Origin: an uncultured Psychroserpens sp.
Lineage (GTDB): Bacteria; Bacteroidota; Bacteroidia; Flavobacteriales; Flavobacteriaceae
DNA: 64,000 bases
Direction of reading: 5' to 3'
NCBI GenBank assembly: GCA_947489585.1
Contig: CANLEE010000002.1
Span: 124,001-188,000 of the forward strand
Part shown: positions 8,656 to 17,294 of the stretch, piece after piece
How positions within the stretch are numbered: position 1 is the first letter of the stretch
How the letters are laid out: each line of letters opens with the position of its first letter
Notes under the pieces: model-generated
Told to the model about the DNA's origin: nothing
What the model saw: only the letters and a program-made list of their open reading frames with translations
The model's database searches: none
Made by a program: the position numbers and the translations under genes

Positions 8656-11028
8656 ATGGACAAGTTATCTTGTTTCCACTGTGGTGATGATTGTAGTAAA
8701 ACAACAATCACTTTTAACGACAAACAATTCTGCTGTAATGGCTGTAAGACCGTTTATGAGATTTTTTCAGAAAACGATTTAACTTGCTACTATGATTTAC
8801 AGGCTTCTCCTGGTGCAGTACCTAAAGATATTCAAGGCAAATACGAATTCTTAGCTCAAGACAATATTATTGAAAAGCTTACCGAATTCAACGATGGAAA
8901 CACTCAAATTGCTACACTTTATATACCACATATTCACTGTAGCTCGTGTATTTGGATTTTAGAAAATCTCAACAAATTAAACTCAGAAATTTCGTCATCT
9001 CAAGTAAACTTTGGAAAGAAAACCGCTAGAGTTACTTATAATTCTGAGAACTACTCTCTCAAAGAAACTGTACTTCTATTAAGTACTATTGGCTATGAAC
9101 CTTATATCTCACTTGATGATTTCAAAACAGGGCAACAAAATATAAATAGAAGCCTTATTTACAAATTAGGCATTGCGGGTTTTGCCTTCGGAAATGTAAT
9201 GTTCTTGTCATTTCCAGAGTATTTTCAAGTTGATGGTTTCTGGATAGAAAAATATAAACCACTATTTCGTTGGTTGATGTTTGCGTTTTCACTTCCTGTC
9301 GTTTTTTATGCTGGTCGAGATTATTTTATTTCAGCATATAAAGGTTTACGCTCAAAATTATTAAATATAGATGTACCCATTGCATTAGGTATTGCTGTGC
9401 TATTTATAAGAAGCACTACAGAAATTATCTTCGATTTAGGCTCTGGTTTTTTTGACAGTTTAACAGGTCTTGTTTTCTTTTTATTACTTGGTAAATTTTT
9501 TCAACAAAAAACATATACGTTTTTATCCTTTGAGCGCGATTACAAATCCTATTTTCCAATTGCGGTTACCAAAATAACTTTAGAAGGTAATGAAACACCA
9601 ATTCAGGTATACGATATTAAGAAAGGAGATCGCTTACTTATACGAAATGAAGAATTGATTCCAGTCGACAGCATTCTCATCAATGGAAAAGCTAGAATTG
9701 ACTATAGTTTTGTAACTGGAGAGTCTGAAACAGTTAGCAAAAATTCTGGAGACAAACTCTTTGCTGGAGGAAAACAAACCTCTGGCGTGATTGAAATGGA
9801 AGCCATCAAATCAGTTGAACAAAGTTACCTCACACAATTATGGAGTAATGCTATTTTTAGTAAAAACAAAGAAGATGGTTTCACAACTTTAACAAATAAA
9901 ATCAGTAAAAAATTCACAATAGTAGTGCTGAGCATTGCTATTATTGCAACACTATTTTGGCTATTTGTTGATCAAACAAAAGCAATGAATGTCTTTACCG
10001 CAGTATTAATTATTGCTTGTCCGTGTGCCATTGCCTTATCGGCTCCTTTTACCTTTGGAAATTTGCTACGCATCTTCGGAAAGTTAAAATTCTATGTTAA
10101 AAACGCATCTGTTATTGAACAATTGGCGTCAATTAATACCATCATTTTCGACAAAACGGGAACCATCACTTCTAACAAAAAAAGTACCGCTAATTATGCA
10201 GGTGCTACACTAAGCAATTCCGAAGAAATATTATTAAAAAATACACTTCGTAGTTCTAATCATCCTTTAAGTAGAACATTATATGACATTTTAGATGAGC
10301 ATAATATTATCACCATAAATCATTTTGAAGAACATATCGGAAAAGGTATTGAAGCTACACATGATGATAAACATATCAAAATTGGTTCTGCAAGTTTTGT
10401 TGGTGTTACAGAAACATCAGCTTTAAACACCACAGTACATGTAAGTACAAATAATCAATATAAAGGAAAATTCACCTTCTACAATAGCTACAGAAAAGGC
10501 TTATCAAAATTATTTAACAAACTAAAAAAACAATATGATTTGGTAATTCTTTCAGGTGATAATGAAGGTGAATTAGAGAATCTTCAAAAGTTATTGCCTT
10601 CAAAAACGAAATTGATTTTTAATCAGAAGCCTGGCGATAAGTTAGAATACATCAAATACCATCAAAATGAAGGCGCAAAAGTATTAATGATAGGCGATGG
10701 GCTAAATGATGCAGGCGCATTAGCACAAAGTAATGTTGGTATTGCTTTATCAGAAAACGTAAATGTTTTTTCACCTGCTTGTGATGCCATTTTAGATGCT
10801 TCAAAATTTAATCAACTCAATAAATTTATAAGTGCTTCAAAGAGCGCAATCAAAATCATTAAATGGAGTTTTTTACTATCGTTTATTTACAATATCATCG
10901 GGCTCTACTTTGCAGTTACAGGTCAATTAGCTCCTGTTGTAGCAGCTATTTTAATGCCATTAAGTTCGATTAGCATTGTAGTATTCACGACAATTGCCAC
11001 TAATTTTTTAGGTAGAAAGTTGAGTTAA
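8656..11028 (+). CDS. ccoI: Copper-translocating P1B-type ATPase for cbb3 oxidase assembly (CcoI/FixI)
   Basis: 790 residues. The N-terminus has an extra Cys-rich segment (CFHCGDDC, CCNGCK) typical of CcoI. A heavy-metal-associated domain follows with HIHCSSCIW. The membrane core carries the CPC metal site (IACPCAIAL, near residue 455), the phosphorylation loop DKTGT near residue 499, and the hinge motif GDGLNDAGALAQ. About eight membrane helices. The family exports copper across the inner membrane for delivery to CcoN. It is the first gene of the rightward cco block, preceded by an FNR-like box, and is separated from ccoS by a second such box. This suggests ccoI and the structural genes can be transcribed separately under the same signal. 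Confidence 0.95.
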   Translation: MDKLSCFHCGDDCSKTTITFNDKQFCCNGCKTVYEIFSENDLTCYYDLQASPGAVPKDIQGKYEFLAQDNIIEKLTEFNDGNTQIATLYIPHIHCSSCIWILENLNKLNSEISSSQVNFGKKTARVTYNSENYSLKETVLLLSTIGYEPYISLDDFKTGQQNINRSLIYKLGIAGFAFGNVMFLSFPEYFQVDGFWIEKYKPLFRWLMFAFSLPVVFYAGRDYFISAYKGLRSKLLNIDVPIALGIAVLFIRSTTEIIFDLGSGFFDSLTGLVFFLLLGKFFQQKTYTFLSFERDYKSYFPIAVTKITLEGNETPIQVYDIKKGDRLLIRNEELIPVDSILINGKARIDYSFVTGESETVSKNSGDKLFAGGKQTSGVIEMEAIKSVEQSYLTQLWSNAIFSKNKEDGFTTLTNKISKKFTIVVLSIAIIATLFWLFVDQTKAMNVFTAVLIIACPCAIALSAPFTFGNLLRIFGKLKFYVKNASVIEQLASINTIIFDKTGTITSNKKSTANYAGATLSNSEEILLKNTLRSSNHPLSRTLYDILDEHNIITINHFEEHIGKGIEATHDDKHIKIGSASFVGVTETSALNTTVHVSTNNQYKGKFTFYNSYRKGLSKLFNKLKKQYDLVILSGDNEGELENLQKLLPSKTKLIFNQKPGDKLEYIKYHQNEGAKVLMIGDGLNDAGALAQSNVGIALSENVNVFSPACDAILDASKFNQLNKFISASKSAIKIIKWSFLLSFIYNIIGLYFAVTGQLAPVVAAILMPLSSISIVVFTTIATNFLGRKLS

Positions 11029-11073
11029 AAACTGTCTCAAAAAAGTGAGAATTAAAAGATAAAATTATTTTCC

Positions 11074-11121
11074 AAACATGATATAAATCATGTTTTAAGA
11101 ACCTGTTCAAACGTAATTTTG
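11074..11121 (+). promoter_or_regulatory. FNR-like box plus -7 element for ccoS-ccoNOQP
   Basis: The strongest box in the window: TGATATAAATCA at 11079-11090 sits in a 22-bp palindrome (11074-11095) with 10 of 11 arm pairs matched. The -7 element TAATTTTG is at 11114-11121, a perfect match to TAnnTTTG. The centre at 11084.5 is 36.5 bp from the end of the -7 element. ccoS starts 20 bp downstream. Confidence 0.85.
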
Positions 11122-11141
11122 AACTATAACTTCTAATAGGT

Positions 11142-11330
11142 ATGAGTGTTATATATATTTTATTAAGTATCAGCATTATTGTTGCTATTGTGTTCTTTAT
11201 TGCATTTATAACTGCAGTAAAAAAAGGGCAGTTTGATGATAGCTATACGCCTTCTGTTAGAATGCTTTTTGAGGATGAACTCATTAAAGAACAACCAAAA
11301 CCATCTGTTAAAATAAAAAAGACTAATTAA
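11142..11330 (+). CDS. ccoS: cbb3-type oxidase assembly protein CcoS
   Basis: 62 residues. One N-terminal membrane helix (about residues 4-24) is followed by the family signature AVKKGQFDD and a short charged tail. CcoS is needed for incorporation of haem and copper into CcoN in other bacteria. The gene lies between ccoI and ccoN, six bases before the ccoN start, and is the first gene after the strong FNR-like promoter. Confidence 0.93.
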   Translation: MSVIYILLSISIIVAIVFFIAFITAVKKGQFDDSYTPSVRMLFEDELIKEQPKPSVKIKKTN

Positions 11331-11336
11331 ATTATT

Positions 11337-13526
11337 ATGGAAGTACAACAGTTTAAGTACGATAATAAAATCGTTAAAAATTTCCTCTATGCTACTATGC
11401 TTTGGGGAGTTGTAGGAATGTTAGTAGGATTATTACTTGCATTTTTATTTTTATTCCCTAACCTAACTGACGGTGTCTCATGGCTAAGTTTTGGTCGCTT
11501 AAGACCATTACACACCAATGCCGTGATTTTTGCTTTTGTTGGTAATGCCATTTTTGCCGGTGTTTACTATTCGACACAACGATTATTAAAAGCAAGAATG
11601 TTTAACGACACCTTGAGTAAAATCAATTTTTGGGGTTGGCAATTAATTATTGTTGGTGCTGCAATTACATTGCCTTTAGGTTATACAACATCTAAAGAAT
11701 ATGCCGAATTAGAATGGCCTTTTGATATTGCTATTGCATTAATTTGGGTAGTTTTTGGCTGGAACCTAATTGGAACCATTCTTAAACGCAGACAACGTCA
11801 TTTATATGTTGCTATATGGTTTTACTTAGCCACATTTGTAACTGTTGCCGTATTACATATTTTCAATAGTCTGGCATTACCTGTTAGCGGACTTAAGAGT
11901 TATTCTGTTTATGCAGGTGTTCAAGATGCTTTAGTACAATGGTGGTATGGTCATAATGCCGTCGCATTTTTCTTAACAACACCATTTTTAGGATTGATGT
12001 ATTATTTTGTTCCAAAAGCAGCCAATAGACCTGTTTATTCATATCGATTATCTATTGTTCATTTCTGGTCATTAATCTTTATTTATATTTGGGCTGGCCC
12101 TCACCATCTATTATATACTGCACTTCCAGGTTGGGCACAAAACCTTGGTGTTGCATTTTCAATCATGCTATTAATGCCATCTTGGGGAGGGATGATAAAT
12201 GGGCTCCTTACACTTCGCGGTGCTTGGGATAAAGTTCGTACAGATCCTGTATTAAAATTCATGGTAGTGGCAATTACTGGTTATGGTATGGCAACATTTG
12301 AAGGCCCTATGCTATCTCTAAAAAGTGTGAATGCAATGGCGCATTTTACCGATTGGATTATTGCTCATGTACATGTTGGAGCCTTAGCTTGGAACGGCTT
12401 CTTAACCTTTGGTATGATATATTACTTAGTACCGAAGTTATTCAAAACAAAATTACACTCTATAGCCTTAGCCAATCTTCATTTCTGGATTGGAACCTTA
12501 GGAATTATTTTCTATGCCTTACCAATGTATGTTGCAGGTTTTCAGCAATGGGCTATGTGGAAACAATTTAATCCAGATGGAACATTAGAATATGGTAATT
12601 TCTTAGAAACAGTGACAGCTATTATGCCAATGTATTGGATGCGCGCTATTGGTGGTACATTATTTCTTACTGGTATGATTATCATGATTGTGAATGTGAT
12701 TATCACTATAAGAAATGGTAGCAAAGTTGGTGATGAACTAGCAGAAGCTGCAGCACTTAAACGCGTCTCTAAAAGAAGAGTTGCAGGGGAAGGATGGCAT
12801 ACTTGGCTAGAACGTAAGCCAGTGAAATTAACCATTTTTGCAACAGTAGCTATCTTAATTGGTGGTATTGTTCAAATTGTTCCAACCTTATTAGTAAAAT
12901 CTAATATTCCAACTATAACAAGTGTAAAACCTTATACACCTCTAGAATTAGAAGGTAGGGACATCTATATTAGAGAAGGTTGTGTAGGTTGTCATTCTCA
13001 AATGATAAGACCGTTTAGAAATGAAGTTGAACGTTATGGAGAATACTCTAAAGCAGGAGAGTTTGTTTATGATCACCCATTTCTTTGGGGAAGTAAGCGA
13101 ACTGGCCCCGATTTACACCGCATAGGCGGTAAATATTCTGATAATTGGCACTTAAATCACATGTATGATCCACAAAGTACCTCATCGGGTTCTATCATGC
13201 CAGCATACCAATGGTTGGTTCGAAATGAACTCGACAAATCACAAACGGAAGCTAAAATGAGAACCATGGTCTCACTTGGAGTGCCTTACTCTGATGAAGA
13301 CATTGTTAACGCTCAACAATCAATGAATGAACAAGGAACTCAAATAGAGAAGAACCTTTACACTGATCCTGATTTTGCTGAAACTTACGAGGCAGATAAA
13401 CAATCTGGTGGTGAAACATTCATAGAAATGCGCGATAGAGAAATTGTCGCTATAATCGCATATTTACAACGTCTTGGTACTGATATTAAAGTTAAAGATC
13501 AAGATTTATCAACAACTCAAAACTAA
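11337..13526 (+). CDS. ccoN: cbb3-type cytochrome c oxidase, fused CcoN-CcoO subunit
   Basis: 729 residues. Residues 1 to about 480 are the CcoN core with 12 or so membrane helices. Haem and copper ligand segments are visible: LRPLHTNAV, WWYGHNAVAFF, YIWAGPHHLLYTALPGW and DWIIAHVHVGALAWNG. After a last helix near residue 510 comes a CcoO-type monohaem cytochrome with CVGCH near residue 549, SQMIRPFRNEV, and a distal Met region (GSIMPAYQW). The fusion of subunits I and II is usual in Bacteroidota. The enzyme is a high-affinity terminal oxidase that reduces O2 to water and pumps protons. It is transcribed with ccoS, ccoQ and ccoP. Confidence 0.96.
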   Translation: MEVQQFKYDNKIVKNFLYATMLWGVVGMLVGLLLAFLFLFPNLTDGVSWLSFGRLRPLHTNAVIFAFVGNAIFAGVYYSTQRLLKARMFNDTLSKINFWGWQLIIVGAAITLPLGYTTSKEYAELEWPFDIAIALIWVVFGWNLIGTILKRRQRHLYVAIWFYLATFVTVAVLHIFNSLALPVSGLKSYSVYAGVQDALVQWWYGHNAVAFFLTTPFLGLMYYFVPKAANRPVYSYRLSIVHFWSLIFIYIWAGPHHLLYTALPGWAQNLGVAFSIMLLMPSWGGMINGLLTLRGAWDKVRTDPVLKFMVVAITGYGMATFEGPMLSLKSVNAMAHFTDWIIAHVHVGALAWNGFLTFGMIYYLVPKLFKTKLHSIALANLHFWIGTLGIIFYALPMYVAGFQQWAMWKQFNPDGTLEYGNFLETVTAIMPMYWMRAIGGTLFLTGMIIMIVNVIITIRNGSKVGDELAEAAALKRVSKRRVAGEGWHTWLERKPVKLTIFATVAILIGGIVQIVPTLLVKSNIPTITSVKPYTPLELEGRDIYIREGCVGCHSQMIRPFRNEVERYGEYSKAGEFVYDHPFLWGSKRTGPDLHRIGGKYSDNWHLNHMYDPQSTSSGSIMPAYQWLVRNELDKSQTEAKMRTMVSLGVPYSDEDIVNAQQSMNEQGTQIEKNLYTDPDFAETYEADKQSGGETFIEMRDREIVAIIAYLQRLGTDIKVKDQDLSTTQN

Positions 13527-13532
13527 TTCGTC

Positions 13533-13718
13533 ATGTTAAAATTTGTAAAAAATCATATGGAAAGCATAACAGGAATAGAAATATATCCTTTGATTTCTCT
13601 AACTATATTTTTCAGTTTTTTCGTCATCTTATTTTGGTGGGTAATTACTGCAAAAAAAGACTACATCACTACTGTGAGTAATATTCCATTAGACAACCAA
13701 AATCCATCAGAATTATGA
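13533..13718 (+). CDS. ccoQ: CcoQ-like small oxidase subunit
   Basis: 61 residues with one hydrophobic helix (about 18-38, ending VILFWWVITAKKDY) and a polar tail. Size, topology and position between CcoNO and CcoP match CcoQ/FixQ, which stabilises the oxidase. Its stop overlaps the next start (ATGA at 13715-13718), so CcoP translation is probably coupled. Confidence 0.85.
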   Translation: MLKFVKNHMESITGIEIYPLISLTIFFSFFVILFWWVITAKKDYITTVSNIPLDNQNPSEL

Positions 13719-14662
13719 GAAATATACCATCATGGATAAGAGTACCTGTTGTATTCTTTATCATTTTCGGACTTACAGAATACGTTATAGATTCTGGTGA
13801 TGAACCAGCATTTATAGCAGAACCATTAGTTTCATTATTCTTGTTACTTGTTTTTTTAATTCTCGTAGCAATTGAAGCTATTGTTGGTGCTTTAGACAAT
13901 GTATTGTATCAAAGCTTAGATGCAGAAGCAAAAGCAAGATATGACGCAAAAAAGGAAGCACCTTCTAAAATAGCATGTTGGTTTAAAAAAATATATACCA
14001 AATCTTTAGGACAAAAACCTATTGAGGAAGAGCATGACATCATCTTAGATCACAACTATGATGGTATAAAAGAATTAGATAACGACTTACCGCCTTGGTG
14101 GTTATACGGGTTCTATGCTTCTATCATTTTTGGTGTCGTTTATTTAGCAAGATATCATGTATTTAATGGAGATACTCAATTTGACGAATTAGAAGCTGAG
14201 ATTGCTCAAGCTAAAATTGATATTGAAGCTTATAAAAAAACAGCAAAAGATCTAGTAGATTTCAATACTGTTACTGCTTTAACAGATGCTGGTGATTTAA
14301 ATGCTGGTAAAAGTATATTTGAAACCAATTGTGTAGCTTGTCATAAAGCTGATGGCGGCGGCGGAATTGGCCCTAACCTGACTGATAAAAACTGGATTTT
14401 AGGTGGTGGTATCAAAAATGTATTCAAAACTATTTCTGAAGGTGGTCGTGATGGGAAAGGAATGATTGCTTGGAAGCAAAGTTTAAAACCTTCAGAAATC
14501 GCCCAAGTAGCAAGCTATGTCCTAAAATTTGAAGGCACAACGCCTGCAGAACCTAAAGCTTCGGAAGGTGATATTTGGGTTGATGAGACGACGTCTTCAG
14601 AAGATAATATTGAAACCATTGAAGTAAAAACTGATTCTGTCATTACAACAGAAGATAATTAA
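13715..14662 (+). CDS. ccoP: cbb3-type oxidase CcoP-like subunit with a single haem c
   Basis: 315 residues. Two hydrophobic segments lie at the N-terminus (about 8-60). Then comes the CcoP signature DLPPWWLYGFYASIIFGVVY, and a C-terminal cytochrome c domain with CVACH near residue 206 and MIAWKQ as likely Met ligand. Proteobacterial CcoP normally has two haem c sites; only one CxxCH is present here. A long acidic tail follows. The protein passes electrons from cytochrome c to CcoO. Placed directly after ccoQ with overlap and before ccoG. Confidence 0.93.
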   Translation: MRNIPSWIRVPVVFFIIFGLTEYVIDSGDEPAFIAEPLVSLFLLLVFLILVAIEAIVGALDNVLYQSLDAEAKARYDAKKEAPSKIACWFKKIYTKSLGQKPIEEEHDIILDHNYDGIKELDNDLPPWWLYGFYASIIFGVVYLARYHVFNGDTQFDELEAEIAQAKIDIEAYKKTAKDLVDFNTVTALTDAGDLNAGKSIFETNCVACHKADGGGGIGPNLTDKNWILGGGIKNVFKTISEGGRDGKGMIAWKQSLKPSEIAQVASYVLKFEGTTPAEPKASEGDIWVDETTSSEDNIETIEVKTDSVITTEDN

Positions 14663-14665
14663 ACT

Positions 14666-16090
14666 ATGGAAACACCCCAAAACGAAACCTTTAGAGATTC
14701 TATTGGAACAGTCAACGAAGAAGGCAAACGTGCTTGGGTGTATCCTAAGAAACCCAGTGGACGCTATTACGAAAAACGAAAAATTGTTAGTTATGGGCTT
14801 CTTGCATTTTTGTTTGCTGCGCCATTTATTAAAATTGGGGGTAATCAATTTTTAATGTTTAATGTCTTAGAACGACGCTTTAATATATTTGGGTTTCCTT
14901 TTTGGCCACAAGATTTTTACTTATTTGTTATTTCAATGCTCATAGGTGTCATCTTTGTGACTTTGTTTACCGTAGGTTTTGGACGTATTTTCTGCGGATG
15001 GATTTGCCCACAAACGATATTCATGGAAATGGTTTTCCGAAGAATAGAGTACTGGATTGAAGGTGATAGGAATAAACAGCGAAAATTAAATAGACAAAAA
15101 TGGGACGCTGAAAAAATAAAAAAACGCCTTTTAAAATGGTTTATCTTTTTAGTGATTTCCTTCCTCATTGCAAATGTGTTTTTAGCATATTTAATTGGAA
15201 GTGATAAACTTATAAGGTATGTAATTGATGGTCCTTTCAAGCACTTAGGAACTTTATTTCCATTAATTATTTTTACTGGAGTATTCTATTTCATTTTTGC
15301 TTGGTTTAGAGAACAGGTATGTATAATTGCTTGTCCTTATGGTAGATTACAAGGCGTATTATTAGACAATAAATCTATTGTTGTTGCCTATGATCATAAA
15401 CGTGGAGAAGGTGATAATGGGCGTAAAAAGTTTAGAAAAAATGAAAACCGACAAGAATTAGGTCATGGAGATTGCATTGATTGCTTACAATGTGTTCATG
15501 TTTGTCCAACAGGGATTGATATTAGAAACGGTACGCAATTAGAATGTGTGAATTGTACAGCTTGTATTGATGAATGTGACCATATTATGGATAGTATCAA
15601 CCTACCAAAAGGATTGATTCGTTATGCTAGTGAAGATAATATTGAAAAGAAAAAGAAGTTTGAGTATACACCAAGACTAAAAGGCTATACAGCTGTATTA
15701 GTAATTTTAGTTGGTGTACTAACAGGTCTTCTTTTACTAAGAACCGATCTTGAAGCTAGAGTTTTAAGACTTCCTGGTCAATTATACGAACACAAAGAAG
15801 GTAATATTATAAGCAATGTATTTACTTACAAGTTGATTAATAAAACAACAGACACTATAAGTAAAGTAAGCTTTAAGTTACGTAAGTATAAAGGTGAAAT
15901 CAAACTGGTATCTACATCTGATAATTTTGAAGTACCAGCTCAAGGATCAGCCGAAGGCACATTATTTATTGAAATAGACAAAAGTCAACTTACAGGTGAT
16001 AAAAACAAATTAATGATTGAGGTTTACAATGAAGATGAACTCATAGAAACCACAACCGTTAACTTTTTAGGACCTAGAAGTTATAATTAA
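14666..16090 (+). CDS. ccoG: cbb3 oxidase maturation protein CcoG (RdxA/FixG), polyferredoxin
   Basis: 474 residues. An N-terminal membrane domain carries the NapH-like CGWICPQTIFME and CIIACPYGRLQ motifs. It is followed by two ferredoxin-type cysteine clusters (CIDCLQCVHVCP and CVNCTACIDEC, about residues 270-305), another membrane helix, and a periplasmic Ig-like C-terminal domain (IG-like FixG fold). CcoG is linked to reduction of Cu(II) for oxidase assembly. It starts 3 bp after ccoP and is followed by ccoH, the normal order. Confidence 0.95.
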   Translation: METPQNETFRDSIGTVNEEGKRAWVYPKKPSGRYYEKRKIVSYGLLAFLFAAPFIKIGGNQFLMFNVLERRFNIFGFPFWPQDFYLFVISMLIGVIFVTLFTVGFGRIFCGWICPQTIFMEMVFRRIEYWIEGDRNKQRKLNRQKWDAEKIKKRLLKWFIFLVISFLIANVFLAYLIGSDKLIRYVIDGPFKHLGTLFPLIIFTGVFYFIFAWFREQVCIIACPYGRLQGVLLDNKSIVVAYDHKRGEGDNGRKKFRKNENRQELGHGDCIDCLQCVHVCPTGIDIRNGTQLECVNCTACIDECDHIMDSINLPKGLIRYASEDNIEKKKKFEYTPRLKGYTAVLVILVGVLTGLLLLRTDLEARVLRLPGQLYEHKEGNIISNVFTYKLINKTTDTISKVSFKLRKYKGEIKLVSTSDNFEVPAQGSAEGTLFIEIDKSQLTGDKNKLMIEVYNEDELIETTTVNFLGPRSYN

Positions 16091-16101
16091 AACTAAATAT
16101 T

Positions 16102-16548
16102 ATGAAATTAAATTGGGGAACAGGAATCGTACTAGCATTTATAGGGTTTATAAGCTTTATCATGTATTTCGTAATTCATATGAATACATCAGAAAAATAT
16201 AATACTTCACTAGTTACTGAAGATTATTATAAAGCCGAATTAGAGTATCAAAATGAAATTGATAAAGAAGCTAATGCTAAAGACTTAACATCAAATATCT
16301 CATGGAAACGCACTGATAAAGGATTAGAAATTTCCTTCCCCAAAGTCATGGATATAAATCAAATCACTGGAAAAGTGTTCCTATATAGACCGTCTAATGA
16401 ACAAGTGGACTTTGAAACTGCAATTTCATTGTCTAATCACAATTTGCTCATACCTGACAAACGTTTGTTAGATGGTCGTTGGAACATTAAAGTGGACTGG
16501 CAATATAAAGGAAAATCATATTTGTACAAAAAAGAAATCGTCTATTAA
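16102..16548 (+). CDS. ccoH: FixH/CcoH-family oxidase assembly protein
   Basis: 148 residues. One N-terminal membrane anchor (about 5-27), then YNTSLVTEDYYKAELEYQ, the conserved FixH segment, and a periplasmic beta domain ending GRWNIKVDWQYKGKSY. FixH/CcoH helps assemble or stabilise the cbb3 complex. The next start codon follows its stop immediately, so it is in the same operon. Confidence 0.9.
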   Translation: MKLNWGTGIVLAFIGFISFIMYFVIHMNTSEKYNTSLVTEDYYKAELEYQNEIDKEANAKDLTSNISWKRTDKGLEISFPKVMDINQITGKVFLYRPSNEQVDFETAISLSNHNLLIPDKRLLDGRWNIKVDWQYKGKSYLYKKEIVY

Positions 16549-17250
16549 ATGCTTTGGTCTGCACTCATATTTGGTCTTTTAGGAAGCTTCCACTGTATTG
16601 GAATGTGTGGTCCTATTGCTTTTATGTTACCTGTAGATAGAAATAATTCTAGCAAAAAAGTATTTCAAATTTTCACATATCATTTCGGGAGACTTCTTGC
16701 CTATGCGTTTATAGGATTAGTATTTGGATTAGTTGGCAAAGGCTTGTATCTCTTCGGAATACAACAACAGTTATCTATACTAATAGGCATCTTAATGATT
16801 GTGATTGTTCTTATCCCAATTCAAACATTTAATCGATACAATTTCTCTAAGCCCATTTACAAACTGATATCAAAAGTAAAATCCTCATTAGGTCAAGCCT
16901 TAAAAAAGAAAACAGCAGATACATTTTTAACTATCGGTTTTCTTAATGGATTTTTACCTTGTGGATTAGTCTATATGGCAGTAATAGCATCAATAACGAC
17001 ACAAAACGCTGCACAAAGCAGTCTATATATGTTACTATTTGGTATTGGAACTATACCATTAATGACCGCAGCGGTTTACTTAGGTAAGTTTTTAAATACA
17101 ACCGCAAAAAAACGTATTCAAAAAGCAATTCCTGTGTTTGTGATCATTATTGGCTTATTATTCATTGTTCGTGGTATGGGCTTAGGCATTCCTTACTTAT
17201 CTCCTACTCCAATAGTTGAGGTGGCTTCTAGCGCTATAGATTGTCATTAG
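16549..17250 (+). CDS. SafE/DsbD-like membrane protein of the cco cluster
   Basis: 233 residues, six predicted membrane helices. The N-terminus has GSFHCIGMCGPIAF, a cysteine-bearing signature of the DsbD_2 / sulfite exporter TauE-SafE class that regularly follows FixH in cbb3 operons. A second conserved cysteine lies in GFLNGFLPCGLVYMA. By location it is likely a copper- or thiol-handling assembly factor rather than a sulfite exporter, but the substrate is not known. It starts at the base following the ccoH stop. Confidence 0.85.
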   Translation: MLWSALIFGLLGSFHCIGMCGPIAFMLPVDRNNSSKKVFQIFTYHFGRLLAYAFIGLVFGLVGKGLYLFGIQQQLSILIGILMIVIVLIPIQTFNRYNFSKPIYKLISKVKSSLGQALKKKTADTFLTIGFLNGFLPCGLVYMAVIASITTQNAAQSSLYMLLFGIGTIPLMTAAVYLGKFLNTTAKKRIQKAIPVFVIIIGLLFIVRGMGLGIPYLSPTPIVEVASSAIDCH

Positions 17251-17294
17251 AATGCAGACTTATATACTTTCCAATATTTTTTCAAACTCAAACT

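Noticed and set aside
11035..11050. Small hairpin TCTCA/TGAGA after ccoI
   Set aside because: A five-base stem without a T-run is too weak to call a terminator.
17241..17294. TTG start for the PLP decarboxylase
   Set aside because: It overlaps the preceding gene and adds a hydrophobic segment not seen in the family; the ATG at 17295 gives a normal start.
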